From NCBI GenBank assembly GCA_009746045.1, contig RPFO01000154.1:8151693-8215692 (forward strand): a DNA stretch of 64,000 nt, written 5' to 3'. The notes under the pieces are model-generated. The model saw nothing but the letters and a program-made list of their open reading frames with translations. It did no database searches and was not told where the DNA came from. The position numbers and the translations under genes were made by a program. Below, piece after piece: positions 19,501-27,759 of this stretch. The number at the start of each line of letters is the position of its first letter. Position 1 is the first letter of the stretch. Source of the DNA: Mesostigma viride. Its lineage: Eukaryota > Streptophyta > Mesostigmatophyceae > Mesostigmatales > Mesostigmataceae.

Positions 19501-20315
19501 GCAAGGAGCCAGTCAAGTTCTGTGGCATGATGCTTGAGTTGCTGCAGCAGCAGGGCAGCTGGGTTTGTTCCATGCAGGCCTCTGCTGAATACATTAAGTC
19601 TTGTCTGGATGTCCTGCCTGTTCACATCACCCCTGACATGTGCCCTACCATTAGAGGCAAGCTTGGTTGGCTATGTGCTACATGTGCACCCCACCTGGCT
19701 TTTGTGAGCAGGGTAGATGATGAGGTACTACAGGAGGTAGGAGCACGGGCAATCAAGCAGTTGTTGCATGATGGTCCACCTTTGATGCTTCACTCACTGG
19801 ACCTGTTTACTCCCATTCACATCACGTGCATGATGGATAGTTCAATGGAGTCCAGGGTAGTTACCAAGGTTCAAGCCAGAGAGGCTGGATTGTTTTTCCT
19901 GCATAACCAAGGTGGGAAGAAGTCACTAGTCTCCTGGTTCAGTAGATTGCACAAGAGGAAAGCTGTGAGTAGCAATGTAGCTGAATGCAGGGCTGTGGTA
20001 TCTTCTGTCTTGCATGCAAGGTATCTCAATCACTTGCTGGTCTGGCTTCAACACCAGGCTGGTAGCTCTGCAGGAGTGAAAGCACATTTGCTGACTGACT
20101 CTCAATCTATCATCTCTTTCCTTGCCAATCCTTTGGCTGTACACTCGGACCTGGATTGGATTGTGCTAAAACAGGAATGCAAGTACCTGGAGTCTAAAGC
20201 CCACGTCAGGGACAAAGACAATGCTGCAGATGCACTGACCAAGGTGCCACAAGCAGCAGGACCACAATACCAGGTCTTGTATGGGTTGATGAACCCTGGT
20301 TACAGTCTGAAGTGA
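16581..20315 (+). CDS. pol: Pol of Copia-C1: knuckle, integrase, protease-like, RT, RNase H
   Basis: An open frame of 1244 codons with no ATG at its start (TTG at 16581), so it is probably read through from gag. Order, with residues counted from 16581: CCHC knuckle (~10-23) and a second Cys/His cluster; integrase zinc finger (LHKVMGH, H143; CEQC ~180); integrase core with D203, D258 and E288 as probable acidic residues; then a retropepsin-like segment (VDTQAQVSIIS, D570, later ALLGEPFV); RT with DIKRAFL and HGDD at 19401-19412 (residues 941-944); RNase H (MMDSS, AECRA, LTDSQS). The protease-like unit after integrase, the Gln after DT and HGDD in place of YVDD are all unusual for copia. Confidence 0.85.
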   Translation: MPHDPTKHCTRCLCKGHLKDDCWKGKPDYGSDVDVCPGCWKTRHPIAAGARCTAPRHNKTTPGRYNRAGAADQGDTCKLPSPFFTNGFLLPSVCQVLPECDDVDWEVAYDMTLSHMMRDPTIASLSAAAEKVITYGALAEQLHKVMGHEAVAERLANKIQGHDLEQMCRHVRKHCEQCQLYAPKPRKWHVATPPLARGKLVGDVIHVVKDTVYYLVIKDAWSRFVVVEPLPGMDKEQLHRALQIALARFHPIEKVMLDQQFLCIQDRNDLPKIEVSGAQDHERQGLVERTMRAIRDVIRKMPSRLADSGSYADRASWAAGVTTQLNAKPIMSSPFGEITPTGLQSGSYASEVHTHYNTQRQHLAKLLAKKDKNNARPVFEVGDHVLFFREGDRGRAHSARWHGPAVVTKIHEEGTAVTIQHDRERVVSKHRLKLYYPPLADVSGVEFLDMDSEQESGGLISPNELAKDVIDASTSTTVEAPVFLSSAAPLQPNSPPGQEDGAQGEQQVAPPSHLEESQNRADPVVPRKSFAEILKALHKAHNTKAVVATGTAQVNAVGDAGQDPSILAVDTQAQVSIISAEAVSGLKMKASPWARVSDFSGKTKMQVKGQVSIQILGMPTPFQVVEGYSGNALLGEPFVSYPGVVISAGRLSVAGVGQVPLDHFKIPLSQISTGLDAAINAVKPKYLPGQEPCVEDLIHSQKLHPSAFGLGRWDVASMSPLSYDDIVRDCQTQIGFLKWLEAFTKAREEWVVPDARSPTHTPPVTPLDAMPAGAKKLRLKFVCKHKPQADGGPPIFHARPCVTEFRGSTELTEAELYTPGIQQTSLKVLLSLFLHQLNTGKDYVCKATDIKRAFLKGDPAIAQQVWRGQVYVVNTPKVWHRDIVQPLLRPNLGVEGLQSAPKIFRLSAQEVFMKLGATYDDIDPCLFVIPHPDGMMMFVWHGDDQLISGPRAAVDAFIAQVSASFEIGKQLELGKEPVKFCGMMLELLQQQGSWVCSMQASAEYIKSCLDVLPVHITPDMCPTIRGKLGWLCATCAPHLAFVSRVDDEVLQEVGARAIKQLLHDGPPLMLHSLDLFTPIHITCMMDSSMESRVVTKVQAREAGLFFLHNQGGKKSLVSWFSRLHKRKAVSSNVAECRAVVSSVLHARYLNHLLVWLQHQAGSSAGVKAHLLTDSQSIISFLANPLAVHSDLDWIVLKQECKYLESKAHVRDKDNAADALTKVPQAAGPQYQVLYGLMNPGYSLK

Positions 20316-20698
20316 CTGGCACATTGTACATGTTAGCCCATGACCCCCTGCCTAATACTGCAGCTGAAAGGCTGCAGTGGCAGCTGGGTAGTTTTCTGAC
20401 AGTGAGAAGCACTGGTCTAGAAAGTTGGGACATGATGAATGTGTTATTTATTGAATAAAATTTTGTGAGACACTTGTTTGGATGACCATGACATGCTGGG
20501 GCCTGGAGCACCCATCTCACTCAGTTAAGAAACCATGCTTGAGACATGGGGCCTTTTTAATGCATCTCTTGTACATGTGTGAGGTGACCTTTGGGTCCTA
20601 GTAGGTTATCTGACAGTTTTTTAAGGCATTGGGAATGGCTGCGTCCATTTGATGGCTATGTGTGTTTCTGTTGAAACCCAAAGAAAACTTAAAGTGGG
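20316..20698 (+). other. Copia-C1 3' untranslated region and polypurine tract
   Basis: Noncoding stretch between pol and the 3' LTR. AATAAA is at 20454-20459. AAAGTGGG at 20691-20698 abuts the LTR and is the likely polypurine tract. Confidence 0.6.
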
Positions 20699-21076
20699 AG
20701 TTAGTCTAAGTCTCCCGCCTGTAGCCTAAGTGGACACGTGCCAGCACCGCCGGCGCCCAATTGGGTACTGGGACGGTGCTGGACTAGAGCAGTCGTGGCA
20801 TGGACACGTGGCTGTACTCAGTATGTGATGAGCCGGTACCTCAGTACCGGGACTGTAGTTGTCATGTTAGGACTGACTAGATCAGGTTGTAACTGATAGG
20901 TTAGTCCGTCCAGGATCAGTAAGTTAGTTTAACTTACGCAAAGTCTGGCCAGCCATAGTTGACGGCTGGCCAGCAGTATATGTGCCAATCTATCCTAATG
21001 CCAAGGTGTCTCGTCGTTCACGCACACACACGCCATTTGGCAGTGCCCGAGCATTCCAGCTTTGTGTTGCATAACT
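20699..21076 (+). repeat. 3' LTR of Copia-C1
   Basis: 378 bp, matching the 5' LTR except for loss of three bases (AAG near 21005). Ends AACT, followed by the duplication ATTAT. Confidence 0.9.
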
Positions 21077-21357
21077 ATTATAGGTTCCTCCCGTTAGGCG
21101 TTTCCATTGGTCTTATCGTAGTATAGAGCTTTGACATGGCTCTGTATATAGGTTTATAGCTGGGCGTTTGCTTTGGTTTGAGTGATTTCACTCTGCTGTA
21201 AGTAATTATATTTTTAATATATATCAGACTGGGCAATTTCCCCCCCACTCAACCCTTGAGAGATGAAACGAAACACACACAACGCGATGGTGGAGGGGTG
21301 GGTGTGTTAATTTATTACCGGACACGTGGTCAATTTTTTTTTTCTTGGCAAATATCA

Positions 21358-21540
21358 GGTTTATTTGAACATATACTGGTCACCCATCCAATCCTGGGTT
21401 GTCGGCTGGCGCCGGAGGTCTTCCAACTCCTTCTCAGCCCCCCACCACCACGGCCGATACTTTTCACAAAACTCGATTGTGTCGGCCTTAGAAATTTCTA
21501 GGTCTTGATATTTCTTATGACAACTTTGCACGCCGCTCGA
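21358..21540 (-). pseudogene. Small ORF, unknown, possible viral remnant
   Basis: From an ATG at about 21543 reading down, about 61 residues (MTSSGVQSCHKKYQ...QDWMGDQYMFK) end at a TAA near 21358. A longer in-frame start lies at 21573. An A/T-rich block (21560-21600) lies just upstream, like the promoters of some large DNA viruses. No recognised family. It is in the same direction as, and next to, the larger decayed ORFs at 21622-22400. Confidence 0.35.
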
Positions 21541-21621
21541 TGTCATGTTTAGGCTCTCCTTCAATAAAATCAAATGTTGAAAAAAATAAAATGTTGATCA
21601 ATCTTGAGCATTGGGCAAAGC

Positions 21622-22400
21622 TCAGCGACCCTGCCTCTTTATCACACCTCCTCTTGTACCCCCCGAACTTGTACCCCCCGAACGCATGAACTGCTGCTTA
21701 TCGAACATCTCCCTATCTATTCTATTTCCCAACTCCATCGCCACCTTGCGTGGGATGGTAATGGTCTTCTCACTGCCTCGGTCCAAGGCGAACTCGGCGA
21801 TACCGCTGCCCTCTAGCAAATGAACGGCAATCGCGAGACGTTTTGCGTCCTTGCCAGTTTTGTAGTTAGAAAGGTCGAACATTGACTGCGACCGCTTCAT
21901 CGAGTACATACATAATTCCTGAGAGGTATGCGTCCTTTCCGAGTTCTGTGGCTCTCGAGAACTGTCTCACCGATCTGTAAATCTTCCTGTCCGAATCATC
22001 ATCGAGGATCCCGGCAAGCTCCTCCTCATCTATGCGGTCTGGCGGAATTTCGTAGCAGAACTTCGCGAGTTCGTAGACGTCTTTTTTCTTGAAGGACGAC
22101 AATAAATCGCCAGCGTCGCACCGCTCCTTCAGTGCGATGTACTCAGTCGTCTTCTTCCATCACGTACATGATGCCGCTAGTCATATGTCCGTCTCAGGAC
22201 TTCACGAGTTTTGGGGCATTCTTATATTTAATGACCTTCTCATCTCCTCCTTCTATAATGACACCGTAGTCGTCTCTCAAAATATCAATATGCTTCGACT
22301 TGTAATGACTACGCGAAACTTTAATTAAATTCACACGCCAGAAAGACACGGTCGTGGAGCACAAATCCTCATAAAGATCCTACAAATACTACCCTAACAT
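21622..22400 (-). pseudogene. Decayed intronless ORF, unknown, possible viral or captured gene
   Basis: Reading down from about 22370, several frames carry protein-like sequence with no repetitive character: VSFWRVNLIKVSRSHYK and DDYGVIIEGGDEKVIKY (ends 22196), SGIMYVMEEDD, then EYIALKERCDAGDLLSSFKK through the 78-residue frame 21866-22102, then 21622-21909 (SMFDLSNYKTGKDAKRLAIA). Frame changes near 22195, 22150 and 21900 suggest one or two genes broken by indels. Codon use and acidic/Lys-rich composition differ from the neighbouring retroelements. I do not recognise the family. Origin from a large DNA virus or a host gene is a guess. Confidence 0.4.
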
Positions 22401-22420
22401 CGAGTCGGGCCTGGTGAGCA

Positions 22421-23175
22421 GTTGTACAAGCTAATGCTTATACTTTTTATGCGGAAACCTTTTTGCTAAGGTATACTGTGGTGCATATTCTTACATCCTG
22501 CGCAGGATGTAAGAATATGCGTTAACCTTAGCAAAAAGGTTTCCGCATAAAAAGTATAAGCATTAGCTTGTACAACTTAAAACCTTTGCGCGTTGGGGCG
22601 GAATATTAAGCGGCTCCCTAACTAGGGTTTACTTCCGCATCGAACTACTAATTCGATATCGAATTACTGATTCGATATTAATCCCGGGAAGGTCCGATAT
22701 CTACCTCGCTAGGCGATTAATTAGGTCCGACCGGTGCCCCGGCGGATCCTCCCAAATAATCCCTACTCGGCACTGGCCCCACGAGGTTTCGAACCCATGA
22801 CTTCCGCGCCGCGCCGGTTCTAAGTTGTACAAGCTACTGCTTATACTTTTTATGCGCAAACCTTTTTGCTAAGGTTAACGCATATTCTTACATCCTGCGC
22901 ATGGGTTCGAAACCTCGTGGGGCCAGTGCCGAGTAGGGATTATTTGGGAGGATCCGCCGGGGCACCGGTCGGACCTAGCGAGGTAGATATCGGACCTTCC
23001 CGGGATTAATATCGAATCAGTAATTCGATGCGGAAGTAAACCCTAGTTAGGGAGCCGCTTAATATTCCGCCCCAACGCGCAAAGGTTTTAAGTTGTACAA
23101 GCTAATGCTTATACTTTTTATGCGGAAACCTTTTTGCTAAGGTTAACGCATATTCTTACATCCTGCGCAGGAAGC
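22421..23175. repeat. FB1: compound foldback element with tRNA B-box-like sites
   Basis: An 81-base left arm (22421-22501) pairs with 22502-22576. Then 22502-22800 pairs as a larger inverted repeat with about 22901-23170, around a 100-base spacer that carries another copy of the terminal segment. The terminal segment contains TATGCGGAAACCTTTTTGCT. Both large arms carry a Pol III B-box-like GGGTTCGAAACC (22785-22796 minus, 22903-22914 plus). No coding capacity. The right end touches the Gypsy-B1 insertion site. Confidence 0.7.
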
Positions 23176-23180
23176 CCCCC

Positions 23181-23729
23181 TGTTACGTCGCGTAACAATT
23201 CGTTGTAGTTACGGACGTAAATTAGGTCCTTTGCCTCGGTCGTTCCTAGGTTTACGTGTAGTTCGTACTGGGACACTGTTGTCCTCGTAACAGTACTGTG
23301 GTGCATTGGATGCTTTTGGGCGTCGCGCCGCGTACTTTATTAGTGGTCCTTATCCTTCGGGTAGAATGTAGTGGACCAGCGTGCATCTGTGCAATTGTAG
23401 GCGAGGGCCAGGTCGGCCCGAGCATGTTGGACCGTTGGTGACCATTTATGCACGTTCTACCCCTCGTGTTGGCACTCGGCGTGTGTTAAATGAACACATA
23501 TAGGCTTGGGTCACGGCAGTGTAGTGTGTTTCCTTCCTCTATTCCTGGAATAAACGGGTTCGGGTAAATGGTTGTATGGCGTATTACAGTAATACATACG
23601 TGAATGCATTGAGATCAGCTCCGTCTCGTTCGTCTTTCGCTAGGGGATTGAGTAGAGGTGGCCTGACTAATTTAGGTTGGGTTAGGCCAGGTAGAGGTAG
23701 AGGTGGTGGTAGAAGTTTAGGACGTAACA
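23181..23729 (+). repeat. 5' LTR of Gypsy-B1
   Basis: 549 bp. Starts TGTTACGTCGCGTAACA, itself a short palindrome, and ends GGACGTAACA. AATAAA is at 23549-23554. An ORF starting at 23576 lies inside its 3' part. Confidence 0.93.
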
Positions 23730-23878
23730 ATGGTATCGGAGGAACTTTCGTAGGTAGAGAACGAGACGACGGTCCTTTGTCACATACGCCTTTGCAAGAA
23801 CCCTTCCGCGTCCAGGGATACGAAGACGACACTTTCTTGACAGGTAATGGGCGGGTCGCCTTCAAGCTGGGAGAGTAG
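23576..23878 (+). CDS. LTR-spanning small ORF, Arg/Gly-rich, unknown
   Basis: A 100-residue ORF starting in the LTR, crossing the LTR end and primer binding site, and stopping in the leader. It would be the first ORF on the genomic RNA. Sequence starts MAYYSNTYVNALRSAPSRSS and has a GRGRGGGR patch (RGG-like). The same start is at 34866 in the 3' LTR and, on the minus strand, at 52829 in the Gypsy-B2 LTR. Between the 23576 and 52829 copies, codons 1-31 differ at 11 positions, all synonymous third bases, which indicates selection on the peptide. A good splice-donor match (CAG|GTAATG) is at 23841-23849, so it could also be a leader exon. No known family. Confidence 0.6.
   Translation: MAYYSNTYVNALRSAPSRSSFARGLSRGGLTNLGWVRPGRGRGGGRSLGRNNGIGGTFVGRERDDGPLSHTPLQEPFRVQGYEDDTFLTGNGRVAFKLGE
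23731..23745 (+). promoter_or_regulatory. Primer binding site of Gypsy-B1
   Basis: TGGTATCGGAGG starts one base after the LTR. It resembles the usual initiator-Met primer site (TGGTATCAGAGC type), so tRNA-iMet priming is likely. Confidence 0.75.
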
Positions 23879-24260
23879 TGCTGCCCGGTTCGGGGCACGC
23901 TCTGTCTAGATGCTAGACCTGCTCGTAGCGGAAAAACCCTTTCATAGATAGCTCCTTCGCTTTGCTAGATAGCTCCTTCGCTTTGTTTTCCTGCGCATGG
24001 TTGCTTCCTGTCGTAGATAGAGGATAATTGTTTGGTTCGGCAACAGTGAGACGAGTAGCGTCGTGGTAGACTATACCTTTTCCTTCGTGCTGCTGTTTTA
24101 TTAGACGGCCGCACCCGCAGAGAGACTGGTCGCTGATTTTAGGACGAGCGCTGGATTATTGCCGCCCTCGTGCTGCTTTCGGTGCTCCAGATCACCCAGA
24201 TAAGTCGCCTACTCCTCCTACTGCTAGCGTGACGTCACAAGACCCACCAGGTGCGTTACC
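23879..24260 (+). other. Gypsy-B1 leader
   Basis: Noncoding interval between the small ORF and ORF0. A tandem 18-base repeat (TAGATAGCTCCTTCGCTT twice) lies at about 23945-23980. Confidence 0.5.
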
Positions 24261-24614
24261 ATGAGCCAGCGGCGTGCTTTTACTGCTCCTTCCCATTCTT
24301 CCAGCGATAATAGCTTAGCCAAATATTACGTAGTGATTACGCCTCAATGGTCCGCCATTTTCCTTTCTTGGTCCGACGCTAGGAAGATAGTTCAGAACCG
24401 TATATACAACGTAGTTAGGTATAAGAAATTTGTGACCTTTGAAGAAGCTCAGCAGTTCCTTATAGACCATAGTGAATCAGATTTAGGCCTACATGTACGC
24501 TCTATTCCTCATGGTCATCCTCCAGTGGAATCTCTAGTCTTTGCTACCCCTCCTTCTTCTCCCGGCCTAAACGGGCCGCATCCTCATCTAGCTCAGATAC
24601 TCCTCTCACCTTAG
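24261..24614 (+). CDS. ORF0 of Gypsy-B1: RNase H1 / caulimovirus P6-type hybrid-binding domain
   Basis: 117 residues. Residues about 20-70 fit the RNase H1 N-terminal hybrid-binding domain well: KYYVVITPQ, IFLSWSDARKIV, then RYKKFVTFEEAQQFLID. The YKKF.T.EEA..FL tail is the most typical part of the family. A GLHV motif follows, as in the Gypsy-A1 ORF0, and a Pro-rich end. It lies between the leader and gag, in the same place as in Gypsy-A1, so it is a fixed gene of both families. Probable role: binding of the element's RNA:DNA hybrids, or translation control as in caulimovirus P6 (inference). Confidence 0.75.
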   Translation: MSQRRAFTAPSHSSSDNSLAKYYVVITPQWSAIFLSWSDARKIVQNRIYNVVRYKKFVTFEEAQQFLIDHSESDLGLHVRSIPHGHPPVESLVFATPPSSPGLNGPHPHLAQILLSP

Positions 24615-24775
24615 AGTTTGGTTCCCTATCCATTACTGTGGTTAAAAAGGATTGATTTTATTTGTTTCTTTGCTTAAGACATTCAAGGTTTTTCCTTTTG
24701 CCTTCATTGCTTCAATTTAGATTCCTATCCTTTTCTTAAGGCAACTTTCATTGATTTTCTTTTAATTAATTAAAC

Positions 24776-26512
24776 ATGGATCCAGTGGGTGGAGATATGT
24801 CGCCTATACCTACCAATAATACTACTACTAATAATCATAATAATAATACTAACAACAGCAACAATACTCGTGGTAACCGACGGGACTCCTTGGAAACGGT
24901 GCATCATCTCACCCCTCAAGGTAATCTGCGTACCTCACCTCCTTCTCCTACTACTGGTGGTCGCCGTCGTCCCTCACTTACCCCACCTACCTTTGAACAA
25001 CGTGTCAGATTTAGTGATAAACCCTCTTTTACTATGAACCAGGCCCCTGCCCCTCCTGCAACCTTGGCTCAACCCTCAATTAGGTCCTCACTCCCTGACA
25101 ATGCTCCTAGGCCTCCTCCTCACCCTGTGCCTTCCATCCCTGCTTATAACACGGGTCATACCTCTGCCCCTGTTGGCCCTTCTGGTCGCCCTAGTGCAGT
25201 ACCCTTTTATCCTCCTGCTTCTTGGGCCTACCCTGACACGGCCTACGAGGCTGCCCAGGTCCCTACCCGTGTGGCTGATTTAGAAGTTAATAGTGATTTC
25301 AGCACTATGCCTTTAGATGACAGAAATTATGATCATTTTGCCTACTCCTCCCTTCGTGAGCAATATACTGTTCCCTTCTCTTATGGGCACCATCCTGAAA
25401 CTGTAGCCCCCTCTAGCTAGACCCCTACTATCCAAAACCTTTCCCCTTCCTTCTTTCTATCCCTCTTATGTAGCAGTTGAAGACAGTGGTCCTATGGGTA
25501 AATCTGACCCTTCCAATCCCCCTAAGCCCCCTGCTCTTCCCCTCTTTGCTAACCTTCCCAAGTTGGATGTCAAGTCTACCCCTCAACAGTTTTTCACTTT
25601 TATTATGTTGCTTACCCAGAACACAGAGTCGTGGCAAAATCATAATAGATGGCGTCTCTCTGATGCTGTATTAGTCCCTCACTATCTTACTACCTGTATT
25701 ACTCCTGAGCTTGCTAACCTCATCCAGTGTGAGTCCTTGGCCTCTCATGCCTATACCCTAACTCAGTAGCAGAATTGTTTAAGCGTTTAGAGAACCATTT
25801 AGTTCCTCCTGATGCAGATTGGCAGGATAGATTAGCCTTTGGTACTTTGCAGCAGGGTACTAAATCGTTTAGGGAATATATGAAAGAATTTGATGCACAG
25901 ATGGTACGAATTAGGGATTTGTCGGGCGCAGAAGTACGTGCTCGTTTCCTCCAAGGCCTCAGTAGACCCTTATTACGTGAGGTAAAGCGCCAGTTCTCTG
26001 CCTACTGTTTTACTGATCTACCCCTCAAGCATGTGCGCCAGCATCTCTTACGAGTAGCAGATTTCTTCACCACCCCTTCTCTTCCTACCCGTTCCCGTAT
26101 TAATAACATTAACCTCACCCCTGAGGAGGAGAACTCCTATGTAGAAGAATTAGACATTTGCGTTACTGACCTTTCAGCTTTGGATGTCTCTCATATCACA
26201 TGCTATCATTGTAAGGAAGTAGGTCATCTTAAACGTGAGTGCCCCAAGTTCCTTTCGGGCGCTCCCCCGCATCCCGATGCTCGCCCTCCTCGTACCCCTC
26301 AGCGTGCTCCTATTCGTCCCACTCCAGGACGCATTCCCTCAGCTACCCCTAGTAGGCTGAATGCTGTGCAGACAGGACCCTCAGGGTTCCCCTATGATAT
26401 TCAGGCTCCTGCACCCTCTTCGCTCCCTCGTGACCCTCCAGCAGTGGCTTTTTCGCCAGGGTCTTCTTCGGGGTTAGTTCCTATGGATTTGGGGGGGGAG
26501 GGGGAACAGTAG
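24776..26512 (+). pseudogene. gag: Gag of Gypsy-B1 (frameshifted)
   Basis: Three frames in series: 24776-25420 (Asn- and Pro-rich N-terminus from MDPVGGDMSP), about 25494-25769 (PKLDVKSTPQQFFTFIM capsid start) and 25775-26512 (RLAFGTLQQGTKSFREYMKEF, CCHC knuckle CYHCKEVGHLKREC, Pro-rich tail, stop TAG at 26510-26512). At least one indel lies near 25420-25490 and a stop/indel near 25765. Domain order matches the Gypsy-A1 gag, with much weaker similarity and A/T-ending codons. Near its 3' end lies a G8 run followed by a stem, a likely -1 frameshift signal. Confidence 0.8.
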
Positions 26513-26544
26513 GCCTGTCAGCCGGGGGTAACCTGGACAGGTCC
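26491..26544 (+). promoter_or_regulatory. Candidate -1 ribosomal frameshift signal, gag to pol
   Basis: In the gag frame the G8 run (26491-26498) reads G GGG GGG, which allows a -1 slip. From there the -1 frame is open into pol with no ATG needed. About 13 bases downstream GGCCTGTC (26512-26519) can pair with GACAGGTCC (26536-26544) with one bulged base. The same G8 run and stem occur in Gypsy-B2 (about 63310-63365, minus). Confidence 0.55.
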
Positions 26545-27483
26545 TTAGATAGTACCCCAGATAATGATTTTTGCCTGCCTGTTTTTATAACCTCTGTAGG
26601 AGCTGAATCATCCCTACCACTACGTGTCCGTCCTCTTATGTTTCTGAATGGTGGCTTAACCGTTCCCCACACTGTTGTAGACCCCTTCTTGCATGCTGAT
26701 GAACTTTTGAATGTCTCTGTGTTAGTGGATAGCGGTGCGGCTAGCTCCTTTGTGAGCGAGGCCCTAGTTAGGCGTTTAGGACTAGTCCCTATCCCTCACA
26801 CCAAACCTGTCACTGTCCATTATGCTGACGGTCGCACCAGTCATTCCCCGGGTACGGTTTCCCTTCCCCTGGTCATACAAGGACGTACTGTCAACCTGAC
26901 GGCCACTATAGGCCCTATCACTACCGCTGATGTCTTATTAGGATTAGATTGGCACCAGGATAATAAGATTACTATTAGTTATGATACCATGGTCATTTGG
27001 TTTCCAGATAGCTCTTACTGGGTACCGGAATGTCATTATAGAGTAGAAAATTTATCCTTGGTGGATATTACTCCTCCTACACCTGTTGATCCTCCTGTAA
27101 GACCTATACCTGAAGTATTAATGTCCAATGATGAATTGCGATCTGAATTAAAGGAATATGGATACTTATTATGTATGTTCCTTCAGTTAGAAGTACAGGA
27201 GATACCTATCACTAATAATAGTGTGGATATAGATGTAAACACAGTGGATACAATAGGAGTGGGATTTACTGAAAATGAAATAGTAAGATACATGGCTGTG
27301 ATAGATTCCTCAAAAGTTTTTGAAGAAAAGACTCCTTCTTATCCTCCTCCTCGTTCTGTTTTACACCGTGTATAGTTATTAAGGACGGTGCAGTTCCTAC
27401 GCACTCTCCGATGTATAGAATGGGCCCTACCGAGTTAAAGGAACTAAAACAGATTTTAGTGTCACTATTAGAAGCAGGATTGA

Positions 27484-27677
27484 TTAATTAATTAATAGAC
27501 ACGTGACTGCGTCACGTGAGCATAAAGTCCTCAGTGGGAGGGGAACATGGGATGGAATGGATGGTATAAGCTATCTAGGTCCTAGTTACAGGGGTGTGGG
27601 CACTGCGGCCCGAATCGCTATGAATGCCATACTTGGTCACACGCGGAGCCCCCACAGGCTTGGGGGTGGTCTCCTTC
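27484..27677 (-). mobile_element. LINE-Y1, 3' fragment in Gypsy-B1 RT
   Basis: 194 bp flanked by the 11-bp duplication AGCAGGATTGA (27473-27483 and 27678-27688). Read on the minus strand it ends in a hairpin (CACGTGAC gca GTCACGTG) and a (TTAA)n tail, as in RTE-like LINEs with short repeat tails. It is the same 3' end as LINE-Y2. Confidence 0.85.
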
Positions 27678-27759
27678 AGCAGGATTGATAGAGCCTAGCA
27701 ACTCTCCCTACTCAGCTGGTGTCCTGTTAGTCCCTAAGCCAAATGGCAAGTTTCGCTTA

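Larger units (their letters stand above)
13581..21076 (+). mobile_element. Copia-C1: Ty1/copia-like LTR retrotransposon with AGTT...AACT ends
   Basis: Two LTRs (13581-13961 and 20699-21076) differ by a 3-base deletion and otherwise look the same. The 5-bp duplication ATTAT is at 13576-13580 and 21077-21081. Inside are ORF1, gag and pol in RT-after-integrase order, so it is copia type. The element is inserted in LINE-X copy d. The long pol is uninterrupted, but ORF1 and the gag-pol junction carry frame changes. Confidence 0.9.
13030..21218 (+). mobile_element. LINE-X copy d, split by Copia-C1
   Basis: LINE sequence occupies 13030-13580 and 21082-21218. Its left duplication ATATATCAGA (13020-13029) is shared with the right side of copy c, and the same 10-mer is at 21219-21228. 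So c and d landed one after another at the same site. This is the longest uninterrupted reading of the LINE-X C-terminus (about 170 residues from MIRSVFPHANIRSEDADG). It shows RPDIVVLD, LLIDVSVARP, ERAKLLAY and VVPFVLEEFGAMGP, which resemble a PD-(D/E)xK-like domain at the end of some LINE polyproteins (inference). Copia-C1 interrupts the stop codon region. Confidence 0.8.
12626..21259. repeat. M2: MITE-like inverted repeat with three nested insertions
   Basis: The left arm starts at 12626 (GTCAGGGTGTGATGAGGGGG, then AAATTGCCCAG). The right arm is CTGGGCAATTTCCCCCCCAC from 21229. The two arms belong to one short unit related to M1, now separated by LINE-X copies c and d and, inside d, by Copia-C1. 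Confidence 0.65.
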
